From NCBI GenBank assembly GCA_949128115.1, contig OX421965.1, forward strand, positions 8,250,753 to 8,314,752: DNA of 64,000 nt. Direction: 5' to 3'. The notes below the pieces were generated by a model. That model was not told the DNA's origin. It did no database searches and saw only the letters and a program-made list of their open reading frames with translations. The position numbers and the translations under genes were made by a program. This document shows, one piece after another, positions 34,141-46,400 of this stretch (its first letter is position 1; every line of letters starts with the position of its first letter). The DNA is from Anaspis maculata. Its lineage: Eukaryota > Arthropoda > Insecta > Coleoptera > Scraptiidae.

Positions 34141-34264
34141 TCAAGGCCTGATTAAGTTTTTTCACAGAAATAAGTTTGAGCTAGTTGATTTTTGACGCGG
34201 TGCTTCTCTTCTCTCGTCCCAAACTCTCAAATCATTTGTCTTTACAACAATTGTACATACACCT

Positions 34265-34620
34265 ATTGCTCATTATCGATTTTCACGGTTTTTCTTTCTA
34301 GACCTTTTCTTTTCGATTTTTTGTTTCTCTATGATTCTTTTCGACGTTTTGTTTTTCGACCAATTGTTTTTCGACCAATTGTTTTTCGACCAATTGTTTT
34401 TCGACCAATTGTTTTTCGACCTTTTGTTGTTCGACCAATTGTTTTTCGACCTTTTGTTGTTCGACCTTTTGTTTTTCGACATTCTGTTATTCGATATTAT
34501 GTATTTTCGACCATATTATGTATTTCGATCATCATCACTTTCGATATATTGTAAATTCGACCTTTTCTTTTTCGACCTTATGCATTCGATGTTTTGTTTT
34601 CGACCTTTTGTTTTTCGTTC
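34265..34620 (-). repeat. right-arm short tandem repeats
   Basis: TTTTTCGACCAATTG and TTTTTCGACCTTTTG units, the inverted counterpart of the left arm. Confidence 0.9.
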
Positions 34621-34672
34621 TTTTTTCCGTCACTCCAAATATTCATACCACTCCCCTACGTAATGCTTCAAT

Positions 34673-34822
34673 GGGCGCTTTCCATTTAAAACATTTGTGT
34701 CGGTTTGTGTCAGCTTGTGTTAGCTTGTGTCGATGGAACAAAGGAACACAGATCAAATGGAACGCGTTTGTGTCGGTTTGTGTTAACACAAGTCGACTTG
34801 TGTCACTAAATGGAAAGCGCCC
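34673..34822. mobile_element. MITE with 16-bp perfect TIRs
   Basis: GGGCGCTTTCCATTTA at the left and its exact reverse complement at the right, flanked by AAT. The interior repeats TTGTGTCGGTTTGTGT-like words. No ORF. Confidence 0.85.
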
Positions 34823-36632
34823 AATATCAATAAACGATTCATTTGAAAATAAGACCAGAGAAATGATTGATGTATAGACAAACCATTCTTAATTTTTGTC
34901 TTAAATAGAAACCGTCAAATAAATTCTGTCACAAGCACATTCCACGGATTAGCTATGCGTCAATCGGCACGTAACACGCGAACAAAGCCGCCATTTAGTC
35001 AAGAAAAGTTATCAAACTTAGTCTAGACAGAAAAGCCATTAATAAGATTTGATTTCTTAAAGCGAGTATATTTCCCACGGAATAAATGGAAGAACAACGG
35101 ACGGTGGTTGGTCCAGAGGAACCACGCCAAGACCCGCGAAGTCGAGATGGAAAGTGAAGGAAGAAATTAGCGGAGAGTTCGGAATTGACCGCACGACGCA
35201 CAAGAGCTAAGAATTAGGAGTCAGGTATATAAATAATAAATGTGTTAATGAGAATCTCGGGAATTTTGAGTGCAAAGTGAAAACAACCTATCCGGTTAAT
35301 GAGGCCCCTAGGGCCAACATCCTAAGTCGCAAACCTAGAAACAAGCCGCCTAATACATATTTGTATCGTATCGGTATTTGGAACGCGGACAGACCGATTA
35401 GGATGAGGAGACAAACTCGCAAGTACTGCAGGCATGTATACAGCATGTCGTACAGAAAAAAAGTGGAACATTCATATAATTTTCATATTTTCAATAACCC
35501 AGCCAGATGGATTCACGATTCACGTGAATGTTAATGAACATATTATGTATTCAAAATCTTTTACCCATCAAAGGACTGTTGAGACTATTGGGAGATCATG
35601 AGCAGTTCCTGAAATATTCCGGAAAAACTGAATATTTTCTTTGAAACTTTCTATTTCTTAGCAAATCAGTAAATTTTCAATATATCAAAGTGCAACTTGG
35701 TAGTTTTACGGCCAGTATTGTGACGAAGTAATAGTACAAAACAGTTTTTGGTTGAAAAATGAGCGTTCAATTCAAGCGTTCAATTACTGTTTATAATGAT
35801 TTGTAAAAACTCCTCTGGTTAAAACGTGAATTATGACAACGTTCCCAATACGTACCAAGTAAAGAGTTACATTATTGCCAAAAGATGATCGCTGAGCAAA
35901 CGAAACTTGAGATACGTTTAATTCGCGTAAGTGACGATTCAAAAAAACGTCTCTGGCTAGAAAACGAACGTTTCATTCAAATTTAATTGAGAAGCGTTTA
36001 TTCAACGTGAGCGATGATTCAAAAAAGTCTTTGGTTGAAAAATGAACGTTTCATTTATAATCTTGATGGAAACGCTCTCAAGACGAACAGAAGAAAGCGC
36101 TATATTATTATCATACCTAATCTATCAAGTGATGATTTTCACTTCCGGAAATTTACCGTCTGGACTGTCAAGTTTTTTAATGCCACGGGAATCTCGAGAG
36201 TCGAAGTCTGCACCTAAAATGGAAATTTCGTAGGGCTTACAGCAGGCCAAAGTTGCACTGCATTTTTTTGTAGCTCTTGCAGAATATGTACCTATATTGA
36301 ATTTTGAAAAAAAAAAACAAAACCGAAACATCACATTTGAAAATGGGCCTACACGATGCTCAATGCAATACTTCTAGCATTGTATTTCTAGTATCAATTA
36401 GAATTTTACGAAAAAAGTCGATCCCCCAGCAGGAAGGGACATCTGATTTTTTTAGCTAGAACTTTCTTCCTTCTCTCCATAATAATAATTAAAACGAATT
36501 TCATTTGATTCACTTTGTTTATATTAAGAAGTATAAAGATCTATGTAAGTGAATAAACACAACAACTTTCAAACAAGAGAACTCTAAATAAACAGTAAGT
36601 TGTTGTAGTGATTTCAGAAAAAAAAATGCTTT
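34823..36632. other. no gene recognised; diverged ~120-bp repeats at ~35735-36080
   Basis: A plus-strand ORF at 35277-35534 has no recognisable motif. Near 35735-36080 the words TTGAAAAATGAACGTTTCATT and variants recur three times in a diverged tandem pattern. Confidence 0.4.
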
Positions 36633-36839
36633 TTACATTTTTTTTTTAACAATGTAATCCATTATTCTAAAACTCAAGAAATACTGAATAATTATAATAA
36701 TAAAAATAACTGTCAACAGGTTTGTTCCACTGCAAATCCCAAATCGGTCGGAATAGAACGCGCCACGGCAATAGTTAGCAAAGTAATTTGGACGCTTTTC
36801 ATCGACTCTGACTTGTTCAGGATTCGGATAAAACAAAAC
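36633..36839 (-). CDS. possible terminal exon with C-terminal membrane segment
   Basis: After a good minus-strand acceptor (ATCATTAG, exon start 36839), a phase-0 frame of 68 codons reads VLFYPNPEQVRVDEKRPNYF, then a Cys-containing stretch (NYCRGAFYSDRFGICSGTN), then a strongly hydrophobic run (LLTVIFIIIIIQYFLSF) and a short basic tail before the stop. This looks like the last exon of a tail-anchored or type I membrane protein. It lies just 123 bp downstream of the RING gene stop, on the same strand. It could be an alternative 3' exon of that gene (exon 10 also ends in phase 0), the end of a separate gene, or chance. I do not recognise the family. Confidence 0.3.
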   Translation of the reverse strand, partial: VLFYPNPEQVRVDEKRPNYFANYCRGAFYSDRFGICSGTNLLTVIFIIIIIQYFLSFRIMDYIVKKKM

Positions 36840-36962
36840 CTAATGATTGTTGATAAACTGGTCCTTGCTCAGAAATCAAGCAATGGTTATTTATAAAGTG
36901 ATAATATTATAAAAGCAAAGAACATTAAAGAATAAAGAAATAAATGGCACATGTTAACTTTT

Positions 36963-37487
36963 TTAGGCAGTTGTGACTTTAGTCATAGGAGGAGGCAGCT
37001 CTGGATAATCCTCTTCTTCCACGTCGGCTCGGCAGATCGGACATGCGCTGGTGCGTTTCAGCCAATTACTGATGCACTGTAAGCCAAAATTATGCTAATC
37101 AAAAATATACAGGGTGTAGGTAACAGAAATGGCGGCTTCAAAGTAGGTCCGAACAGAACGATCCATTTGATACGAATTTTAGAGATTAGCCTTGACCAAT
37201 CAGGTAAAATTCGTAAAAAAGATGAATTTCGTAAACACTGATTAGGTTAATCATCATTTCTAGAACCGGGCCACTAGCTGATGTGAAAAAAATTCTGCGA
37301 AGTCAAAATAAATGCGAAACTTACCGTTTTGTGAAACTCGTGCTTGCAAGCCAAAATGTAACTGGTGACCGGTTTCAGTTGGTCAAAGCATATAATACAT
37401 TGATTGTCTTTATTCTCTTGTGCCTTGGGCTTGGGAATATTGACTGGAGCTGGGCGCTTACTTGTTGTTGTTGTCCATGCAGGTGTT
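36963..37487 (-). CDS. exons 10-11: RING-H2 finger and C terminus
   Basis: Exon 10 (37487-37325) starts after TTTTCAG and carries a Pro/Lys-rich spacer and the first five zinc ligands (QCIICFDQL; ACKHEFHK). Exon 11 (37076-36963) supplies CISNWLKRTSACPICRADV and an acidic/proline tail ending in TAA. The intron splits the domain between the second His and the sixth ligand. Confidence 0.92.
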
Positions 37488-40400
37488 CTGAAAATTCGTT
37501 TGCAATAAAATAAGTATTAAATTTCATGTTTGGATCGGAGGAAATCAAATCTATTGAACGACCCATAGAGAATAATACAGGGTGTCAAAAACAAAAAACA
37601 CAGGTCATACGTCCGTTATTCATAATCCGATTTTGATTATGCAAAAATCATCAATCTATGATAAGATGTAATGAGTAACTACCAATGCTATGGCCTATGT
37701 AAAATGTGAGCGTTCCAACGACTACAAACTCAAGGGTAGTTCGTCGTAATGACGTCAAAACTAACAAGCACGAAGCTCGAAGTTTTACCTTAGCGCGTAG
37801 TGATGGAAGTTCATAGTTTGGAAATCGAACTGTCTTATTGATGTAATTAATGACTAAATTCAGTTAGAAAAAAAAAACACCACGGCGACATCCGATAATG
37901 AGTGGCCAAATTCGGCCCCGATTGTGTTGGTGCCAACAAAGGATTAGAAATATCGCGTTTGCGTGAATTTCGCACCCTGTATACTATCACGATCGGTCAC
38001 CAATATCCACTGCTGCGTATAGACGATTTATTGCACGGCGCTAGTGGAAGTACGTTCATGTCAACAATGGACCTTAGCTGGTGATACTGGCACATGCTTG
38101 TGAGTTGAAAAGATCGTTTTCGTGCCTCCCTTCGGAGCTTTCGTTATTTTGTGCATGCCATTCGGGCTCAATACGGCACACGCGACATTTCAACGGCTAA
38201 GGGATAATCCCGCGTCGGTTTGGTTGACGTCACCATGTGAAGCCTCGACGATTTAATCGTGTTTTCGCCGAGTTTTGAAAAACACTTGGGAGGACCCGAA
38301 TGTCCAGTTTGAGAGACTGCGCCAGTTCAAATTATGCGCGAAACGCGAAAAGTGCACGTTCGGTTATGACAAGGTCAAGTTTCTTGGACAACTGATTCCA
38401 AAAAGGTGGCATGGCTCCCGATGATGACAAGATTTCCGCAGACTTGTACATGGTTCAGAGGGTTGGTCTCTGACTTTGCTAAAATTTCGGCCGCTAATGG
38501 ACTCGCAAGAAGTCATTTGAGTACAAGGACCAGGATGAAGCTTTTTCAATACGTTGAAGAGGCTTCCAACCTCAGCGCCGATAATGAATCACCAAAATCG
38601 GATAATAGACAACGGAGTTCGGAGTTAAACAACCTTGAATAGCTGGGGGCTAAAGGGATATTTTTGGATGAACTATGCGGAGTTTCTTCAAAAATAAGCC
38701 TTATTTTCATCAAACTGGCAAGATTGTGGTCAATACGATTGTGGATTCCATTTGTTTTTGGACCATGAGATCTGTGATATTTTTCAAAGTTCAATCAGTC
38801 TGATAACCGTCAATTTTCGACCTAAAATGCCTAGGCACATTATGAGCGAAAATATGGTGACATATTTATCGATAAGTTCTTTTTTTAATACTGCCTTACT
38901 TATTCTATAATTTTCACTGCCTTATGGTGGCCCTACATTGAGCATCAAATGCTGCAGCTTTCTTTGCAGCAGAATTCTGATTGGATGGGCAAAATTAAAA
39001 AAGTTTCTCACCGCCATGCTGCTCAAGAAGTTCACGTCTAGCCAACTTCCTTAGCAGCATGGCGGCGAGAAACTTTTTGAATTTTGCCCATCCAATCAGA
39101 ATTCTGCTGCAAAGAAAGCTGCAGCATTTGATGCTCAATGTAGGGCCACCATTATGCTAGCCTTACATTGAGCATCAGATGCTGCAGCTTTTTTAGCTGC
39201 TGAGCTCTCATTGGTCACATGTTGGTCATTGACAGCAATTTCAGGCGTCAGTACCAATCAGAACTCTGCAGCAAAAAAAGCTGCAGCATTTGATGCTCAA
39301 TGTAAGGCCACCATTACGCTTGCCGCCCGTCTGTCAATAGCTGTATGCTGTATGTCAATAGCATGTCAACTGCAAGGTGATATCGGAGGCTTTTGTTTTG
39401 TTTTTTCAAAAATGACGGGCAATTTGTTGAGTGCCTTGCGGCAAAAGCCGTATGAAAAAAACCACTGCAGTTTCATTCCAACTGTTCCCAAGAAACATCG
39501 CCCCCTAAGCAACCAGTTACACATTGAGAACGGCTTTTTTCTTCTTTTCGAAAAACTAGGCGCAAACTTCACGTTTTCGTTAGCAATGAACATGTAAATA
39601 TCACGGCGCATATCACGTCGCTGAATATCGCATATTTCATATGGCCAGAGTATTTGCTGGTAAAGGAGCCACTGATTGCGCCAAAGGTTGCGACCATTTT
39701 TAGTATAGGCCGACTATTCACCTTACTACAGCCATCATAGGTTGTGGTATAATAATGATTGTGGTTGATTCTAGGCTGTGAAGACCTTGAAATGTTAATT
39801 TTACATTGGACATCAAAAATTAATCATATCAAAATGACTTCAATTTTCCATACTTGCTTCCATACGTGATCCAAAAACAAGTAGAAAAGAATACCTTAAT
39901 GAATATTGAATACTGTGCAATACTGTGTCTATGGATAGGTAATGGGTAAACTCGCAAATGCTCACTTTTTTCCTAGCTTAATCATCTTCTGAATTTCGGC
40001 CACTACAACATCCGGCGGAAGTCTGGTCAAGTTTCCGCCATGCGAATCTCGAAATTGGTACAGGGCCGTCAGCCACTCTAGTTCATCTACATCTTGAAAC
40101 TTCAACCTGAGGAACTCGTAGATTTCCTACAAAAAAAAATAGCTTGACGATGCTGAGATTTTCACAATTTGACTTGTACCTTTTCAGTTTCGTATCCACG
40201 TTCTCCTGTAGTCCTACTTATGCTAGAGCAGCTATCACTAATCGAGGTATTTGGCAGACAAGGATCGATTGTCGGAATGGCGGGGGCCCTTCTAGGTCGC
40301 TGAATCGGAGAGCCCGTCGTTCTACCGTCGAAAGACGAAAAAGGCGGTCTATCCCAGTACGGCGGGCTTTCATCGCTGCTTGGAGAAACGAATATATAAA

Positions 40401-43400
40401 AACAGACATTTAAAACTGCATTTCATTTTGAACTCACTCGACAGACTTAGCGACTGGCTTATCGAATCTACACAAAACTGATGGTGTATCGACTACTGTG
40501 ACGTTAGATGCATTTGATGTAGCAGTAGCAGCGGCGGCGGCGGAGCTCACCACAGTTGCTTCGGGCTTTTTGGCAGCATGGTTCACTTCCGTCTGGAGGA
40601 TTTTCTTAAAGCTATTGTAAACGCCGTCGGCCACTTGCGGAGTTTGCGGCATCTCGGGCCAAGTATTTGGACGAAGCTGGTTGTATCTTTCTTCGAATAT
40701 AAGGTCGCTTAAATTTCTACAGTAATCTTCGAAGCGCAGCTTGGAATCGCTCAGCTGACGGAGGCAGGATTTCCACATCAAATCTTGCTGCTTGCATTCT
40801 TCCAGAGACATGACGTGGCCGCCGCCGGGTTTTAGGTATTTCTGGATCTCACAGAGGTAGGATATCTTATTGTAACACTGCGCTTCCAAGCTGCAATACG
40901 AAAAAAAATATATAACGGATTCTATAAACTAATTAACAGAAATGTGTTCTAGGTGTATTATTTGTACCCGTGCAATTCGTACCGTGGGCCAACATACCCT
41001 TCCACCCACCGTAACTTGACAGTTTTTCAAAAGTTTTGTTTTTGCACCATGTTCCATTGGGTTTTAACCGTCCGTCACAGGTTCTGCGGTATTTTTTTTG
41101 AGGCGTCATATTAATTTATTTTGCTTAAATTGATGTGAAACAATGTTGATGTTACCTGTGAAGCTGGGACAAGGTCTGCAATGGCGGATATGTTATTGAG
41201 AAGTGGTTTTAACTTTAGCGGGACACATGCCTAACGCCTTCAGATTGCCCATGAGCCTTCGGTGTGTGAAATAATTATTTTATGACGGACGGAACTCGAA
41301 GTATCTCTGTTAATTTTGTGTATTGTCCGCTAACTGTTTCCTAAACTGAATTCTGAATCGTAATTTGGCACTGCGAAGGGATGGGCAGTGAGCTACAAAA
41401 AAAAACGTCGACAGTCCCTGCGAAGTTCTTTCTTAATTATGTTGAAAATTTTGAAAACAGAATCAGGCTATCACACAGTGGTAGATTATTTGTACCAATT
41501 TTACAAAAATTATCTCTGCTGAAACATTCACTTTATAATCTTCTATAGCCAGTTCAACTTCCTACCCCAAGACTTCAACACACTGTATTATACTTAGAAC
41601 AAGTTAGTATTCGCAAAGAGGAGCTGCTCACACGGGATTGTAGGGACGTGATGTGTTATAACCGAGCCCTTCAAGGCTAGTTCGCACAGTTTCAGCTGAT
41701 CATCAACAATTTGTTCACGCTTCGAATAAAATATCACTTGCAATACTTGGGCTATCGGTCCCTGGCTAGAGCTGCGCGACAAATAAGCAAATCGATTCAG
41801 GGGACAAAATTTTGTTTGGTTCTAACGACAATAAAAGCTCTTAACTTTGGTTAAGTATGATCAATTTTACGGCTTTTTTCATAACTGTGAGCTATGGAAA
41901 AAATGTGTGAGCTATTAAAAAAAAGTGTGTTATGTTGGTGCAAATGGTACGTACCATGCTAACTTGATGCTAACGACTTAATAGATGTACTGTGTATAAT
42001 GTTCAAGTCACTCGCGACAAAATGTACGCGCAAGTGGATTTGTTCGAAATCAGGTAGTGAAAATCGTCTCTACTGGTTGTTGGCTCTTCACTAATGCTGT
42101 TAAATAGTGGTGGTCACTAAATAAAATGATGCCCAAGCGCAGCGGTACTGAAAAAATGGAATGAAAATAATCACTGCCCAGAGGTCCCATCTTCTGATGC
42201 TCATCACTGAGTAGTATAGTGAGTACTATTCACTCTAGCTTGAACTAAAACAGCAAGCAGGCATGAAAAAGATACATAAATAAAATGGACACAGTCCACT
42301 AACGCGCGTATCGAGTGCAAAATTACGAATTCTAATGCGAAAATAATCATGTATTCGTATTTATTTTTGGAATTTTCTGGATCAGAAGTGTAGCAATAAT
42401 AGTAAGTATATATTATATACCAAAGTTCAGAAAATATTATAGCTGAGGAGTCCTGTTCCATCCCGAAGCAGATGACATCTCATGCGATAAGTACACAGGG
42501 TAACCAGGAAATAAGTGAAAGAGAAAAAGCCTACTACCCAGTTTCATGATTATCATCATGACTGCCTATGAAGTGTCTTTACGAAAATTCGGTTTCATGA
42601 AGGGAATACAGCTCTTCTAACTTGACTTTTTTATTGGCCACCAACCCTTCCCGAAATTCTCTCACTGTTAATTAAAGGAAAGTTTTTCCTCCATCAACTC
42701 CAAATACTTGGGCAATAGATTTTTCAGCAAAAACAGGTCGCTTTATATTTCGAGCGGGACATCTACGACACATTTACTACGTTTCCATGGAGAATTGAAA
42801 TCGATTTGAAAACGGTATCGGGATTGAAAACTGCATGTAAACGCTTGCAACATCGTATTCAAATCGATTTGAGTCTCAAGGTCGATTCGGCAAATTCTGG
42901 GATCGTATCGGGATCGGATTGAAATAATACTCGTGGAAACCCAATCGGATTGGATCGAAACATCAACAAACATAAACTGATACATAAGCAATGAGTAAAA
43001 CCGCTGTTCTGGTCGCATCGAGGGTCGCATTCATACTTGCACCTGTTGTCTGCACTTCTGCCTTCTGCACACTTGCAGTTTGCAGAGTACACTTGCACTT
43101 TCTTTGATACGTTAGGTTGGGATAGTTTTAGGTTAGGGTTAGACTTACACGACAGATATGTAAACAGAATTCAAATCGATTTGAATACCGAGTTCGAACC
43201 ACTCATGTGAACACTTCCGTATTCAATCCCGATACCGTTTTCAAATCGATTTCAATTCTCCATGGAAACGTAGTAAGCCAAGTTTGTATCTTCAAGCCCT
43301 TCGCCCTCAGCCTAACCTACCCTACTTAAAATTCCAAATCAAATCACCTACTTTGTGATACATCAAACTGAAGGTGATCGAATTCTCTTTCTGAAATAAT

Positions 43401-46400
43401 TTTAAATTTCATTAGTCGCCCTTTTTTTGATTTTTCCAAAGGTGGGGGCGAAAGGGTTAAAGATAAAAATTTGACAATACGTGTCCTAGATGTCTCCGTC
43501 AAAATGAAAATCGACGTGTTTCGGTGTTTTCACGGAAAAAAATTGGCAGCGAGAAATGTGGGATTGGAAGTTTGAAAATAAACACCTGTATAAGAGGTGT
43601 TCCTAAAATAAGTGGTCAAATAGGGAAGCTTGTACAGGAAGTCAAATCACGGCAAAAACCTTGAATTTGAATCTCTCAAGACACGGCCGCTCAAGTGAGA
43701 AACCTGGACAGTGGTATCAATGACTCATAAAATAATAGCGTACACTGCCCAGTGCGGGGAGCACGCCGCCGTCTGTTTACGAATGACTAGGCACAAAACA
43801 GAAAATAAGAGAGTTCAGCGGCATTTACTATTATTGTTTGACAACAGGACGCTATAGACTGATTCGACCTCGCTGAATATGAAAATCGCGGTTTCCAGTT
43901 CGAAAACTTTACCGGAAGCTTCAACCAAGATGGCGGACAGGGAGCAAGTAAACCAGAAATGTCTTGTTTCACGGTTCTAGTAGTCCTAGGATTACAATTT
44001 AAGTGTCATTTTTTAGGTTTTTGAACTCCCCTGATCAATCGGAATTGGTTTTAAATGCAAGCTACACATTTTCCATGGTAATCATTTCAACACTATGATT
44101 ATACCAGGAACCAGAAACAGCGACAGATTTTTTTTTTCAGTTCGATTCTCTTCACAATTTTCATAATTCCAAGTGTATTTGTTCAGACCGGGTGATACAA
44201 AACAACAGCAGTAACACTTTATCTGGATAAAATTATGAAGATGTCAGAGGCAGTGTGAGTCAAAGAGCTTGAAATTACCTATTTAGCTTAGTCAACGAGG
44301 AAAAAACAGCGAAAATAAATCGTGTACTTTTAAAAATTGGTAGAAATGATTTCGAAAGCTTGTTGATTATTGTGTAGAGTACTCATCGATATAGGAGGTG
44401 TAGTCGCCGCCATCTTGGATTATTGGTGTAATTGGGTATTTTTTTCAATTATCTCGAGAAATAACGATCCCATCGGAAAACGGTTTGGTTCAAATAAAAC
44501 GCCATCAAATTCTCTACTTTTACGTATCTGCCGTAGTTCCAGGTTCCAGGTAAATTGTCCTGCGAGCGTCGGGTGTGAGTCGTAAGGGCGATATTTAATT
44601 TCTCACGGTGTCTATGAAAAATCCCGCTAAACTGCAATACAATGCTGTTTTGGCAATCTTCGTTGCTGTATAAATGACCAAGTCATCTTGTGGTCTAGAT
44701 CGGTTCAGAAACTACTCGAATTTATGCACCTTAGTTCTTCTGAGGAAGAGTAGATTCTATGATTTATGACTCACCACCCTGTATAATAAATTTCTTGTCT
44801 GATGCACATTGTTTTATGAATGGATCACTGATTATTTTCCCTAAACTTTGTTTCGAAATACCTTTAAGTAACCAAAATACTGGGGGCTAATTTTCTCCCG
44901 TTGACCCTTTCATATTTTTCAAAATAATTTTTTTTTGTAATTTTTTTATGCACTAACGAAGGTCACCAAAAGCAGTGTGGCGTGATTGAACCTCCTATAG
45001 AAATTGTCAATTAAAAAACAAGTTTTTCTCAAGTTAACTTGTTCGAGCTTGTTTTTTTCAAAATTTACACATCGGATTCGAGTTCAGGAGAGTGAATGTA
45101 GTCGGAAACGATACCAAACTTGTCGTGATCGGTTTTATATGGCCTGGAAAACAAATAGAGCCACCTAGCCGGGCTTTGCTTCCCCCCCTCCGACCCCCCT
45201 CCAACAATGATCGACACTTTTTGTGCCAAAATAGTATCAACATGATGTGATGCATCGAATAACGACGTATTTGCATCCAATGGGTTTAAAGGATTCCATC
45301 CCCTCCACTTTGTGTTGCAATTTTTCAACCCTCTTCAATCACTCAGAACCCCGAGGTGCGATTTTTGCACATTTTGAATAAGTAATAGAGCATTCAATTC
45401 TAAACAGAATACCAAATTTTCAGGACGCCCATGTTTTTTCCGAGGTTGTGACGATTTTTAGCGCATTTTCCATCTTGATGAAAATCGCTATTGCAACCGC
45501 TTTGTCCGTCCGTCCGTCCGTCCGTCCGTCCGTCCGTTCCTCGAACTCCTCCCAAACTAGACGACCTAGCTTTCTAATTTTTTCGCTGTTACATAGCTGC
45601 CACTCCCAAAGGAGGGCTAGGCTATATTAGATGTCCATATTGCGCCGCCAACATAAAGAAAACCGCCCCCGATAAACTTGAAATAACATAATATTGCACT
45701 TTCTACCAGACCTGATGCTCTGGTGGTCTCATTTTTTGAATAATACATAGTTGCCACTTATAAACGTAAGCCAAGAAACATTCCGTCTTCAATATGCGCC
45801 GCTGAAATGAAAAAACTGCTAAAAACCGCCCCCAATTACTTTAAAATGAAAAACATGAACCCGAAGACATAGCGATCTAATTCTTTCGGTATATAAATAG
45901 CTGACTAAAAATGAGAAAGGATAGGCTACTTTTGGTTAGTCGCCGCCCCCAGATTCCGCCCCCAAACGATAAAAAGTGCAACTTTCATAAATGTTACTGA
46001 TTGAGATGTTTCCTTGAACATTTAGGAACTGCCAACTCAAATTGTGCAACATTTGCTCAGCCGAACGCTGCCGCTCCCACACGCCGCCCCCAAAGTAAGA
46101 GATAAATGAAAAACATGAACCCGAAGATATAGCGATCCAAGTTTTTCGCTATATGGATAACTGACTGAAAATGGAAAAGGATAGGCTACTTTTGATATGG
46201 CGCCGCCTCCAGCTTCCGCCCCCAAAGGAAAAAAAGTGCAACTTTCAACAATTTCCACTGATTTAGCTGATAATGTTACCTTGAACATTCAGAAACTCTT
46301 GAATCAAACTGTGCATGAATTTCTTTGCCAAACTCTGCCGCTCCCACACGCCGCCCCCAAAGTGAGAGATAAATGTAAAACATGAACCTGAAGACATAGC

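Larger units (their letters stand above)
32419..34635. mobile_element. foldback transposon with short-tandem-repeat arms, 9-bp target duplication
   Basis: The left end GGGTGACGGAAAAAAG and right end (reverse complement GAGTGACGGAAAAAAG) start arms made of an ~11-bp unit around AAAAGGTCGAA: ~330 bp on the left (to ~32745) and ~370 bp on the right (from ~34265). Outside lies the exact 9-bp direct repeat CAAATATTC (32410-32418 and 34636-34644). Inverted arms made of short tandem repeats with a 9-bp duplication are the hallmarks of Drosophila FB elements. The centre holds an ~89-bp tandem array. There is no transposase ORF. Confidence 0.85.
38850..39640. repeat. dispersed repeat, copy 1 (interrupted by two MITEs)
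   Basis: Matches ~54400-54990 in the same orientation: GCGAAAATATGGTGAC, AATGACGGGCAATTTGTTGA, GTTTCATTCCA and AACGGCTTTTT blocks in the same order. The pair of MITEs at 38926-39311 interrupts this copy only. Confidence 0.8.

Noticed and set aside
37578..37979. A MITE bounded by CAGGGTG (37578) and CACCCTG (37979)
   Set aside because: The right-hand CACCCTGTA falls inside the gypsy RT coding block (FRTLYTITI). Beyond 7 bp the ends do not match. The pairing is a coincidence.
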